DNA from: an uncultured Myxococcales bacterium
GTDB lineage: Bacteria; Myxococcota_A; UBA9042
Reading direction: 5' to 3'
Assembly (NCBI GenBank): GCA_903896545.1
Contig: CAITYF010000041.1
Location: 1-32,948, forward strand
DNA length: 32,948 bases
The translations under genes were made by a program, and so were the position numbers. Of this stretch, positions 7,855 through 16,146 are shown in pieces; position 1 is the first letter of the stretch, and each line of letters opens with the position of its first letter. The notes under the pieces were generated by a model that saw only the letters and a list, made by a program, of their open reading frames with translations, ran no database searches and had not been told where the DNA came from.

Positions 7855-8067
7855 TCAAACACCCGGTGTTCGTAAAGTTGTTACGCAGAGGCACGAGGTG
7901 CGTGGCAATCGAGTCTGCGCGCTGGATGCGCGGGACGGTGCCACGCATCGTCGTGCAGCGGTAGCGCCAACACGCAGCTCCTCGAAGCGCGCCAGAACGT
8001 CCCGTGCCGCGCCCGAAGATCGCCCTGCCTGGCGGATGTACCACGCAAACGTTCGCACGGGCTTCAT
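7855..8067 (-). CDS. small uncharacterised ORF, coupled to upstream gene
   Basis: Seventy residues beginning MKPVRTFAWYIRQAGRSSGA. The ATG at 8067 overlaps the stop of the preceding unrecognised gene as ATGA, the main argument that it is translated. The first ~35 residues look protein-like; the second half is Ser/Thr/Arg-rich and low in information, as if the frame had been lost. I recognise no family. It could be a short real partner, a truncated gene or chance. Confidence 0.25.
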   Translation of the reverse strand: MKPVRTFAWYIRQAGRSSGAARDVLARFEELRVGATAARRCVAPSRASSAQTRLPRTSCLCVTTLRTPGV

Positions 8068-8525
8068 GTTGGTTGCGCGGTTGTGGATGCTGACACGATC
8101 GTTTTCGTCTGGCGCCCCAGTGCGAAGTACCGGTCCAGCCCCCGATCCACACACTCTGCGTCCTGGTGCGCGTCATCCACGCCGCGCCATCCGGGGCTCC
8201 AATGCCGCGACTTACCGCCAAGCCCCAAAAATTCCAGCGCCGCCTTCGCCGTCAGCTTGAAACCCGCGTTGACGCGCCCTGTTCGCAACAGCTCGCCAGT
8301 CACCGCGTCGAACGCAGCCAGAATCGCGTGCGGATCATCGTCGTCCGGCACAATATCCACATCTGCGCGCACGCGCCGCCCCGTGTCATCGAAGAAAGCC
8401 AGCGAATTGTGCCACAGAGCCCGCGCGCTTTGCTCATGCCGAATCAGCACCTCAGTGGCGGTCTTGACCAAGGTCAGGAACGCGCTTTGATCGAGCGGTT
8501 TGGGAGACTTCTTGTCGCGGCCCAT
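8064..8525 (-). CDS. uncharacterised soluble protein
   Basis: A 153-residue protein I do not recognise. It starts MGRDKKSPKPLDQSAFLTLV, has an acidic segment VRADVDIVPDDDDPHAILAA and a helix-rich middle (AGFKLTAKAALEFLGLGGK), then a less ordered tail ending SASTTAQPT. It has no signal peptide or membrane segment. I chose ATG 8525 because the upstream in-frame 44 residues are His/Pro-rich and run toward an inverted repeat; its ribosome-binding site is weak. It is followed by the 70-residue ORF with an ATGA overlap. Nothing around it reveals a role. Confidence 0.5.
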   Translation of the reverse strand: MGRDKKSPKPLDQSAFLTLVKTATEVLIRHEQSARALWHNSLAFFDDTGRRVRADVDIVPDDDDPHAILAAFDAVTGELLRTGRVNAGFKLTAKAALEFLGLGGKSRHWSPGWRGVDDAHQDAECVDRGLDRYFALGRQTKTIVSASTTAQPT

Positions 8526-8657
8526 CGTCCACGGGCCTACCAACGCGGGTTCGTCAGGACGGCACGGAACCAACGCTGGCGCGGTAATGGTGAACGGGCG
8601 TCTGCAGTGCGTCGTTCCAGCCGGTTCACCGTGATGCGTCGGCCAGCCATCCGTCAA

Positions 8658-8696
8658 CTCAGAGGTCGTTCGTTCTTCGACTTTCCAACCTCTGAG
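8658..8696. repeat. perfect 9-bp inverted repeat
   Basis: CTCAGAGGT (8658-8666) and ACCTCTGAG (8688-8696) are exact reverse complements around a 21-base spacer. On the plus strand CTTTTG follows, terminator-like, but no plus-strand gene ends here. On the minus strand TTGACG follows directly, a possible -35 for the unrecognised gene starting at 8525. It may be an operator or a decayed terminator. Confidence 0.4.
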
Positions 8697-8727
8697 CTTT
8701 TGTCTTGATCCAGCAGCCGCGGCCTGG

Positions 8728-8761
8728 GAGAGCCCGTGAAAACAAGTTTTCGCAGGCTCTC
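8728..8761 (-). terminator. long hairpin at the 3' end of the surface locus
   Basis: GAGAGCC (8728-8734) pairs with GGCTCTC (8755-8761), and inside it GAAAAC pairs with GTTTTC around a 2-base loop, with one mismatch and one wobble between the two stems. The hairpin overlaps the stop codon of the lectin lipoprotein gene. There is no T run downstream, so it is either a Rho-assisted terminator or a 3'-end stabiliser for the long minus-strand transcript. Confidence 0.5.
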
Positions 8762-11700
8762 AGTGACAGACCTTGTCCTTCAAGCCGCAGTAGCCGTTGT
8801 CGCAATCTTGGATACCCGTACACGCCTGTCCGGCCTTGCAGCCCGGGCAGACCGAGCCACCGCAGTCGATCGCCGACTCAGCGCCGTTTTGGATGCCATC
8901 TTTACAGTCGTCCTGACTCCAGCACACGACCACCGCATTCATCGACTTGGCGGCGCCGGCGCACGGGTCGCTGGAGGCCGACCAGTTCTTGTTCAAGCTC
9001 TGCCAGCCGGTTGTGGAACAACTGTTCTTGCCGACGCACTGGCCGTTCAAGTACGCGACTTCACCCGATGCATCGCAGGTTCCGGCGGTGAAGTTCGGGC
9101 ACTGGCCGCTCCCTGAACCGTAGGACGCAAACTTGACGCTGGCGATGTAGCCGCCGGGCGGGCACTGCAATGCCAGCGCGCTGACCTCGGAAGCGGTGCC
9201 ACAGACCTCGTCGATCTTGACGGTGGGGCCAGCGACGTGCACGCAACCGGCGGTCTTGTCGCAGCTGTCCAGGGTGAACGGATAGCCGTCGTCGCAGTTC
9301 GTCGGACCGCTGGGCTTGCAAGACCCGCCGGAGCAGGAGTCACCCGAGGTGCAGGCATCGCCATCGGAACAGCCAATCGCGGGCGACGAGGCGCAGACGC
9401 TGGTGATCGGGCTGCAAATCGCGGCGATGGTCTGCGGTAGATTGCCAACGTAGCCCCAGACGCCGGTGACGGCGCTGCCGGGGGGACAGGCCACGGACAG
9501 CTGCTTCCCAGAGAACGCGGCCGAGCCGCCCAGCGCATTCTGCACGGTATTGGGCGACCCCGCGTCGGTGACGGTTGGGGTGCCCCACGCGTTGTAGACG
9601 GTGGCGGAGATGAGCTCGGAGAATTGATACGGATGCAAGCACCGACCGCTGATAGCGACCAACAGGTTGCTGCCGTTGTTGCCGAGCACGCCGTCCAGAC
9701 TGGCGAGCATACTGTTGGACGGGCAGTGCGTGCCACCTGGGTCGCCATTATTGGGGACGCCTAAGCCAGCCGTGGTTGTGATGTCACCCAAAGTGCCGTC
9801 GGCAGCCAAGGGCGCGCAGTCCAAGCGCAACTGGTAGAGGTATTGCCACGCCGAGCCCGAGAAGCCGACCGCCACGGAGCCCGCCGGGCAATCGACCTTT
9901 TGCAGCCCGTACTTGCTCGTGACCATGCCAATGGACGCGGTAGGCACGCCGTTCACCACATCGACGCCAAACGTCCCGTACCCATTGCACGAGGTGCCCT
10001 GCACGGGCGTGTGCGTGCACGTTCCCGTTCCGGTGCAGGCGTCCGCGGTGCAGCCGTTGTTGTCGTCACAGAGATAAGTCGCGCCGCTGGTGCAGGTGCC
10101 GCTCTGGCACGCGTCGTTGGCCGTGCAGCCGTTGCCGTCGCTGCAGGTGGTGCCGTTCGCGGCGTTGTCGACCAGGCAGCCGCAAGACACGTCGTAGGTG
10201 TAGGTCGAACAAGGCTGCTTGACGAAGCCAAGCGACACCGCGTCGAGCCCAAAACCCGCATTGTTGTTCATGGTGATGCGGGCGCCTGTGATGCTGTAGG
10301 GCTGTTGCGCAAAGGTGATGCGGAAGTCGGCGATGGACTCAGGGGTCGGGTCGGTGCCGCTCCACACCTCGTGCAGGTTGTAGTTGGAGTCGCGCAGTTC
10401 GAGCTTGACGACGCCACCGCCGCAGGTCTCGCGAACGGTCAGTGTGTTGGGCGGCGGCGATGATGCGTAGATGTCGTAAGCGAATTCAAGATCAAACGAC
10501 ATCGTCTGAATACCGTAGTACCCCCAAACGACACCCAGGTCGCCGCAGATATCGGTGGCGTCTGGCGGACCGACGACCGCGTCCCAGGCGTTGCTATTGC
10601 TGTCGTAGCACGTGGTGGCCCACGCCTGATACTCCTCGCAGAACCCGACACCCAGGCATTTGCCAGCGACGCACGAGTCAATGCCGGAGCACGCTTGGCC
10701 GTCGTTGCAGGCGCCGCCGTCAGGACCGACTGGGTTGGTGCAGGCACCGGTCGCGGGCAGGCAGACGCCCGGCAGATGGCAGGCGTCGCTGGATGCGCAG
10801 TAGAACGGGTAGCCCGCCAAGCACGCGCCACTGTCGCAATAGTCTTCCACCGTGCACGGATTGCCGTCCTCGCACGGCGTGTACAAGGCCTTCGGTGGGT
10901 TGGTGCAGCCTGACGGCAGCACGTTGCCCCCCGCGTCGGTGGTACCACCGGTGTCGCAAATTCCCGCGTCGTGGCACGCGTCCAGCGCCGTGCAGGTGAC
11001 AGGCGTCTCGCCCAGACAGCCGCTGGCAGGGTCGCAGCCGAGTGAGAGGTGACACACATCCGAGGCCGCGCACGCCAGCGGGGTTCCAGCGCCGCACACG
11101 CCCGCGAGGCATGCGTCATCGGCGCCCGTGCAGGCGTTGCCGTCGTCGCATCCCGTGCCATCGGCCGCCACGAAGTTGCTGCACGCGCCGGTCTTGGGGT
11201 CGCAGACGCCAGCGACGTGGCAGTCATTCACGGCGTCGCAAACAACAGGCGCGCCGCCGACGCAGGTTCCGGCGGCGCAGGCGTCGACCGTGGTGCAGGC
11301 GTCACCGTCGTTGCACGTCGCCTGGTTGGGCGCGAACACACAACCCAATGCGCCGTCACAGCTGTCATCGGTGCAGACATTGCCGTCGTTGCAGGTCTTG
11401 ACCGGCCCGAGGCCACAGCTGCCATCACTCTTGCACACCGCGCTCTGGCACCCGTTCTGGGGGCAAGCGGCGGGGTCGCACACGGCGACGGCATCCGTGC
11501 CGGCCGCGACATCCGCGTCGGGGGAGACGTCCACCGCATCGCTTCCGGGTGTGCCGCTGTCCGGCACAGCAGCGACGTCTGTGGCTGTGGCCGCGTCCGC
11601 TGCATCCGCCGGCACATCCACGGTGGCTGCGTCGTCCGCCGCATCCGGTGCCGAATCCACCGCGTCCAACAAATCGACAAACACCGCGTCAGTCGCTCCA

Positions 11701-11903
11701 CCCTCGACATCCGCCCCTGCGATATCCGGCGTCACAGCGGTGTCGGTCCCGCTATCGACGGCAAGAACGTCGGCAATGGCCGCGTCCCCAGTAGCACTGA
11801 CGTCGTCGGAGGTGCTGGTCGCCGCGGGGCCGTTGCACGCGAGCTGGCTGGCAACGCAGAGGGCAGCGACGGCGATAAACGGAATTCGTGAGCGGAGCAA
11901 CAT
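8760..11903 (-). CDS. Cys-rich lipoprotein with SUEL/rhamnose-binding lectin domain
   Basis: A 1047-residue predicted lipoprotein. The signal peptide MLLRSRIPFIAVAALCVASQ leads to Cys23 (QLAC), then an Asp/Ala-rich spacer to about residue 145. Next comes a run of Cys repeats (CNDGNVCTDDSCDGALGC, CNDGDACTTVDACAAGTC and more). A discoidin-like region follows (AWDAVVGPPDATDICGDL; PPPNTLTVRETCGGGVVKLE), then a region with two CPxGS motifs. Residues ~895-996 (8916-9221) resemble SUEL/Gal_lectin domains: GGYIASVKFASYGSGSGQC, CVGKNSC, SDPCAGAAKSMNAVVVC. It ends with the myxobacterial module DGIQNGAESAIDCGG. ATG 11903 is preceded by AAGGAAG. The likely role is outer-membrane adhesion to galactose- or rhamnose-containing glycans (inference). 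It is the last gene of the minus-strand run. Confidence 0.88.
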   Translation of the reverse strand: MLLRSRIPFIAVAALCVASQLACNGPAATSTSDDVSATGDAAIADVLAVDSGTDTAVTPDIAGADVEGGATDAVFVDLLDAVDSAPDAADDAATVDVPADAADAATATDVAAVPDSGTPGSDAVDVSPDADVAAGTDAVAVCDPAACPQNGCQSAVCKSDGSCGLGPVKTCNDGNVCTDDSCDGALGCVFAPNQATCNDGDACTTVDACAAGTCVGGAPVVCDAVNDCHVAGVCDPKTGACSNFVAADGTGCDDGNACTGADDACLAGVCGAGTPLACAASDVCHLSLGCDPASGCLGETPVTCTALDACHDAGICDTGGTTDAGGNVLPSGCTNPPKALYTPCEDGNPCTVEDYCDSGACLAGYPFYCASSDACHLPGVCLPATGACTNPVGPDGGACNDGQACSGIDSCVAGKCLGVGFCEEYQAWATTCYDSNSNAWDAVVGPPDATDICGDLGVVWGYYGIQTMSFDLEFAYDIYASSPPPNTLTVRETCGGGVVKLELRDSNYNLHEVWSGTDPTPESIADFRITFAQQPYSITGARITMNNNAGFGLDAVSLGFVKQPCSTYTYDVSCGCLVDNAANGTTCSDGNGCTANDACQSGTCTSGATYLCDDNNGCTADACTGTGTCTHTPVQGTSCNGYGTFGVDVVNGVPTASIGMVTSKYGLQKVDCPAGSVAVGFSGSAWQYLYQLRLDCAPLAADGTLGDITTTAGLGVPNNGDPGGTHCPSNSMLASLDGVLGNNGSNLLVAISGRCLHPYQFSELISATVYNAWGTPTVTDAGSPNTVQNALGGSAAFSGKQLSVACPPGSAVTGVWGYVGNLPQTIAAICSPITSVCASSPAIGCSDGDACTSGDSCSGGSCKPSGPTNCDDGYPFTLDSCDKTAGCVHVAGPTVKIDEVCGTASEVSALALQCPPGGYIASVKFASYGSGSGQCPNFTAGTCDASGEVAYLNGQCVGKNSCSTTGWQSLNKNWSASSDPCAGAAKSMNAVVVCWSQDDCKDGIQNGAESAIDCGGSVCPGCKAGQACTGIQDCDNGYCGLKDKVCH

Positions 11904-12003
11904 GGAGACTTCCTTGGGGACTTGAACCGATAGACCGATCGAGTGGATGCGGGGACACCTGCGCGCGCCCAAAGCGGCGTCGACGTCCCGATTGGCTCAG
12001 TGG

Positions 12004-12921
12004 TCACTTGACCTTGAAGTAGATGGCGCTGACGTTGCCCGTAGAGGCGCAGAACGTGCTGCCATACTGATAGACGCCGGGGTGATTGGTGCCGTCTTCA
12101 TTGACGACTGTGAGGTTGTACAGGGCACCATTGGCACAGCCCGAGTACCCCGTCAGCGCGCCCGCGTACTTGGCCGATGGCAATTTTCCGCCACAATCTG
12201 CCGCCGTAAAGACCTGTGTGGTGCTTCCCACTGTGCTGAGGCCGGTCGTCTTCTTGCAGACGATGAACAGCGGTTCGCCGCTTGACTGGTACTGCCCGTT
12301 CACGCTCAGATTACCACTTGCATCCACCGAGCCGACCTCTCCCGATGCGCCATTGCCAAACTTGACGCCTTTGCCAGCGTAGTAGTTCAAGTAGGTCGCG
12401 CCGGTCGTCGCATCGACGTGCAGGTTGCCTGCCGCGTTGCCGCCGCCGAGCATCGTGCCACCCGTGGAGCCACTGCCGAATGTGCCTTTGAGGCCGCTGA
12501 CGCTTCCGCTGGCCCCTGCGTCACCTTTCACCGCGAGCCCGCCGTTCGCATTCACCTTGCCGGAGACTGTGGCTGTGCCGCTGACAGACACGTTGGGGTC
12601 CGCGATCGTCCCCACCTTGGCCTCCACATCCATCGCCAAAGTCTGGAAGTTGCTGTTGACCTGCGCCGCGCTCGCCGGGTCGCCCGCACAAAACGCCTTC
12701 AGTCCCCACTGAGACAAGGTATTCGTGCAACCGCCCCACGCGCGGGCTTCTTGCACGCCTACGACGGCAGAGCCGACGGCGATGACGACGATGAGCGACT
12801 TGACGGTGCGGGCTCGATTCCGCGCCTCGCGTTGTTCGCGGTCCAGCCGCGCTTGGCGCTCGGTCGCAAGCGCCTGCCCCAACTGTTTGACCTGATTCTG
12901 CAACTCGTTGACTTCAATCAT
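12004..12921 (-). CDS. membrane-anchored tail-fibre-like protein, paralogue 1
   Basis: A 305-residue protein. Residues 1-38 form a charged coiled coil (ELQNQVKQLGQALATERQAR), then one hydrophobic helix (VKSLIVVIAVGSAVVGVQEA) ending in a possible AxA cleavage site before WGGC. The family module follows (WGGCTNTLSQWGLKAFCAGD, then PASAAQVNSNFQTL). Gly/Thr/Val-rich repeats (VSVSGTATVSGKVNANGGLA) look like a trimeric beta-solenoid fibre. A C-terminal domain has several Cys (AADCGGKLP, YSGCANG, FCASTGN). Three paralogues lie upstream. The ATG at 12921 overlaps the end of the hybrid-kinase gene by 8 bases, so this fibre is translationally coupled to the signalling operon. Either the helix stays as a type II anchor or it is cleaved after AxA; I favour an anchor. 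Confidence 0.82.
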   Translation of the reverse strand: MIEVNELQNQVKQLGQALATERQARLDREQREARNRARTVKSLIVVIAVGSAVVGVQEARAWGGCTNTLSQWGLKAFCAGDPASAAQVNSNFQTLAMDVEAKVGTIADPNVSVSGTATVSGKVNANGGLAVKGDAGASGSVSGLKGTFGSGSTGGTMLGGGNAAGNLHVDATTGATYLNYYAGKGVKFGNGASGEVGSVDASGNLSVNGQYQSSGEPLFIVCKKTTGLSTVGSTTQVFTAADCGGKLPSAKYAGALTGYSGCANGALYNLTVVNEDGTNHPGVYQYGSTFCASTGNVSAIYFKVK

Positions 12922-15691
12922 CGCGCTCCCTTCTGCCCTTGCTTGTCAAGTGGCGTGGTGACGCGGCGAGATCCTGCATCGCGCTCGCGTCGTCCCTGTA
13001 TTTTGCGGCTGGTGCTTCCGCCTGTAGAAGGCCCACTGCCTCCTCCAGATCAAATGCGTCCAAATGTGCCAGCACCATTTCGTACCGTTCGCCCAAGCGC
13101 CGCCGCAAGGGCACTTCTGCCTTGCGAAACAAGGCACATGCGTTGAGTTCGCCGTTCTGCAGCGACACCATCAACGTCACCAATGTGGCGTCCGTCTGCG
13201 CCTCGCTCCACTGACTCAACTCATCGGCCGTCAGCAGAACACCGGAGTGAAAGCCGTGGTCGCTGGCAAGCCAGACTGTCATCGCCTCGTGCGCCTGCAG
13301 AGCCTGCTCCAGATACGCTTGAACCCGCGGGGAATCGGGATCCCACGGGCCCGCACGCAGCTCTCTTTCCAACACACCAGCCGCCTGTCCAAACGCTTTC
13401 AGCCCCAGACTCTTGGCGACGCCGTGGACGGTGTGCACCTGCAGGCGCCGCGCGTCGTCGCTCAGCTCCGTCAGCGCCCGATGCTCGGCAACGGGCGTAT
13501 GCGTCGCGGCAAACTGCGTCAGCAAGCGGTGATAGAGAGCGCCGGATCCACCGAGCCGCGCCACGCCGTCGGCGAGGTCGTGCACCGGCGGATCGTCTGG
13601 CGTCTCGGTTGCTGTGACTGCCGCTGCTTGAAAGCGAGTGGCTGGGGGCGCTTTTCGGTGCGCCGGCAGGTACTCCAGCAAGCTCTGAATGAGCGTCGGT
13701 GGGTCGATCGGCTTGGTGATTCGCCCCTGCATCCCCAGCGCCACGCACCGCACCAATTCCTCCGGCATCGCGTGCGCCGTCATCGCAACGATCGGCAGGT
13801 ACGCAAAGCGGGGATTCATCCGCAGGTGCTTCGTGGCCGCGTACCCGTCCATCACCGGCATCTGCAGGTCCATCAGCACGACGTCAAACGGCACAGGATT
13901 CGGGCCGACGTCAAGGACCAAGCACGCTTCTTGACCGTCTGGGGCGACCGTCACCTGAGCGCCGGCCTGACCGAGTAGCTCGACGCCAATTTGCCGATTG
14001 ATCTCATTGTCATCGACCAATAGGACACGCAGTGATTGCAGCGGCTTGACGCCCGTGTCGGACGACGGACTCGGTGCCGGACGCATTTCACGCACTGAAA
14101 AAAACCGCGTCAACGTATCCACCATCGTCGAGCGCGTCACCGGCTTTTGCAGCACCAGGTCGATAAGCGACGTATCCGCCTCTCGCCGCACGTCATCCGC
14201 GCCGTGCGCCGTGACCAGCACGATCCGCGCGTCATCGCTCATCGCGCGCAGCGTCCGCATCCGCCGCGCAGTCTCAATGCCGTCGAGCCCCGGCATGCGC
14301 CAATCCACAAAAACGATGTCGTACGGTCGCCCCGCTTCCGTGGCGTCCGTCACCAAGTCCAGCGCCGTCTCACCCGCATCTGCGCTCTCTGTGGACTGCG
14401 CCAGCCCGTCGAGCAGGCCATGAATCGCCGCACAAGCGGAGGCGTTGTCATCGACGACCAGCGCCCGCAGGTTGCCGCGAAATCCGGTGACTTGGTCCGA
14501 TCGCCGGGCGTCCACATCGCGCTCCAAGGCGACCGTCGCGCGGAAACAGGCGCCTTCGCCGAACACGCTTTCGACTTCAATCGTGCCGCCCATCAGCTCG
14601 GCCAAGCGCCGACAGATCGTCAAACCCAGCCCGGTGCCGCCGTATTTTCGCGTTGTCGAGCCGTCCGCTTGGGAGAACGGCTGAAAGAGCCGTGAAGCCT
14701 GCTGGGGCGTCATGCCAATTCCGGTATCCCGCACGGCAAACTGGAGCGACACGACGTGTTCAGATTGCGCCTGCACGTGAACCGTCAGCTGCACTTCCCC
14801 CTGCGCCGTAAACTTCACGGCGTTGTTGGTCAAGTTGGTCAGGATCTGCGTGAGCCGGAGCGCGTCGCCGATCAAGCCGTTTGGCACGTCCCGGTCCACA
14901 TGAAACACAAATTCCAGACCCTTGGCGTGCGCCGCTTGACCGACGACCGTCGCGACCGATTCCAGCACACCATCCAAGAGGAAGGGCTGACGCTCCACCT
15001 CCATCTTGCCAGCTTCGACTTTAGAAAAATCCAAGATGTCGTTGATGATCCCGAGCAAAGAGCGTCCCGCCCCGTGCATCTTGCTCAGATAGTCGTGCTG
15101 CTGTGGCGTGAGTTCGGTGCGGAGCGCCAGGTAGGCCAAGCCGAGGATGGCGTTCATCGGCGTGCGGATCTCGTGGCTCATGTTGGCGAGGAACATCGCC
15201 TTGGCTTGCGTTGCCTGTTGCGCTTCCGCCACGGCGGCCTGAAGGTCCTCCGTACGCGACGCGACCGTCTGCTCAAGCGAGCGGCGCGCGCTTTCAATCT
15301 CGGCGTTTTGTTCGGCCAGCTCGGCGAGCAGTTCCTCGTCGGTCCGCTGCAGGGTTGCCGCAGCAAGCCCATCGAGCGCCCAGGGCTCGATCACCACGTG
15401 GCCCGGAATCTCCACGGTGAGGGAGAGCGCTTCCGCCTGAAACAGCAGCGCCGGTCGCGGGTCGCGCAGAACCTGCCAGGTCATCGTCACCGACGAGCTC
15501 TCCGGATGTGCCTGCAGCCAGCGGCGCACGGCCTGCGAGATCTGTGCGCCACCGAGCACAGCCGACGTGCGATCGCCATGCCACGCTTCCAGCGCGCGCA
15601 CCAGGCGCGCCCGCGCCACAGCCAAGTGGTCGAATCGCATGCGAATCTGTGGCATAACGAGCGCTTCAGCCCGTGGCATCGTCGCGCTCAT
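12914..15691 (-). CDS. hybrid histidine kinase, two receivers plus HPt
   Basis: A 925-residue soluble phosphorelay protein. The N-terminal ~110 residues (MPQIRMRFDHLAVARARLVR; VTMTWQVLRDPRPALLF) and the coil beginning LQRTDEELLAELAEQNAEIE resemble N-termini of kinases and phosphatases encoded beside stressosomes. Then HisKA with His173 (FLANMSHEIRTPMNAILG), HATPase_c (LTNLTNNAVKF; DTGIGM; YGGTGLGLTI), receiver 1 (VVDDN, Asp463), receiver 2 (LVDDNEINRQ, Asp608, KP), and an HPt domain with likely His753 (VHTVHGVAKSLGL). ATG 15691 overlaps the rsbT stop (ATGA), and its own stop overlaps the fibre gene. Placing a two-component kinase directly after rsbRST parallels the Vibrio stressosome loci. 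No separate output regulator is visible in the window. Confidence 0.93.
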   Translation of the reverse strand: MSATMPRAEALVMPQIRMRFDHLAVARARLVRALEAWHGDRTSAVLGGAQISQAVRRWLQAHPESSSVTMTWQVLRDPRPALLFQAEALSLTVEIPGHVVIEPWALDGLAAATLQRTDEELLAELAEQNAEIESARRSLEQTVASRTEDLQAAVAEAQQATQAKAMFLANMSHEIRTPMNAILGLAYLALRTELTPQQHDYLSKMHGAGRSLLGIINDILDFSKVEAGKMEVERQPFLLDGVLESVATVVGQAAHAKGLEFVFHVDRDVPNGLIGDALRLTQILTNLTNNAVKFTAQGEVQLTVHVQAQSEHVVSLQFAVRDTGIGMTPQQASRLFQPFSQADGSTTRKYGGTGLGLTICRRLAELMGGTIEVESVFGEGACFRATVALERDVDARRSDQVTGFRGNLRALVVDDNASACAAIHGLLDGLAQSTESADAGETALDLVTDATEAGRPYDIVFVDWRMPGLDGIETARRMRTLRAMSDDARIVLVTAHGADDVRREADTSLIDLVLQKPVTRSTMVDTLTRFFSVREMRPAPSPSSDTGVKPLQSLRVLLVDDNEINRQIGVELLGQAGAQVTVAPDGQEACLVLDVGPNPVPFDVVLMDLQMPVMDGYAATKHLRMNPRFAYLPIVAMTAHAMPEELVRCVALGMQGRITKPIDPPTLIQSLLEYLPAHRKAPPATRFQAAAVTATETPDDPPVHDLADGVARLGGSGALYHRLLTQFAATHTPVAEHRALTELSDDARRLQVHTVHGVAKSLGLKAFGQAAGVLERELRAGPWDPDSPRVQAYLEQALQAHEAMTVWLASDHGFHSGVLLTADELSQWSEAQTDATLVTLMVSLQNGELNACALFRKAEVPLRRRLGERYEMVLAHLDAFDLEEAVGLLQAEAPAAKYRDDASAMQDLAASPRHLTSKGRRERDD

Positions 15692-16146
15692 GGCTGCACC
15701 CGCCGCGCCGCGCCAAGGGAGGGGATCGCTGCCGACTTGGGCCACGCCCCGGCGCCCAGAACACGCGTCGCGATGACCCGCGTGCCACAGCCATTGCGAC
15801 TGGTGATCTCCAAGGTGTCCGTCAGCCGCCGCACGCCCGGCAAGCCGAGGCCCAACGAGTTGCCGGTGCTGAAGTGGTCGCGCATTGCCGCCTCGACGTC
15901 GGCAATACCCGGGCCGTGGTCGGACGCCTCCACGACGATCCGCCGCCCGCCGCCCGTCGGCTCCACAGTCAGACGCAGCTGACCGTACTTGCCGTAACGC
16001 GCGATGTTGTGGCCGAGCTCAGCACACACGGTGAGGATACTGGCGGCGTCCACGCCATCCACCCCTGCGGCGCCAAGCGCGCGCGCTGCGCGACTCAACA
16101 GAATCACCACATCGCCCTCGTTGGCGATAGCCACCTCAAGCAGCAT
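15688..16146 (-). CDS. rsbT: RsbT-like serine/threonine switch kinase
   Basis: A 152-residue GHKL-fold kinase of the RsbT type: AELGHNIARYGKYGQL holds the N-box Asn47, DHGPGI (residues 76-81) is the G1 box, and FSTGNSLGLGLPGVRRLTD is the glycine-rich lid. In Bacillus, RsbT is held by the stressosome and on stress phosphorylates RsbR and RsbS, then leaves to activate a partner. The start (16146) overlaps the end of the rsbS-like gene by 11 bases, and the stop overlaps the next kinase gene, so stoichiometry is tightly coupled. The last ~20 residues (AAIPSLGAARRVQP) extend beyond the usual family end. Its downstream target is unknown; the adjacent hybrid kinase is the best candidate. Confidence 0.92.
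   Translation of the reverse strand: MLLEVAIANEGDVVILLSRAARALGAAGVDGVDAASILTVCAELGHNIARYGKYGQLRLTVEPTGGGRRIVVEASDHGPGIADVEAAMRDHFSTGNSLGLGLPGVRRLTDTLEITSRNGCGTRVIATRVLGAGAWPKSAAIPSLGAARRVQP

Noticed and set aside
8760..11700. possible DNA tandem-repeat array in the Cys-rich region
   Set aside because: The repetition is at protein level (Cys spacing) with diverged DNA; it is not a CRISPR or satellite array.
11904..11960. tRNA-like T-arm (GGTTCAAGTCCCC on the minus strand)
   Set aside because: The stem flanking TTCAAGT does not pair and no acceptor, D or anticodon arm can be drawn; it is the spacer before the lectin lipoprotein.
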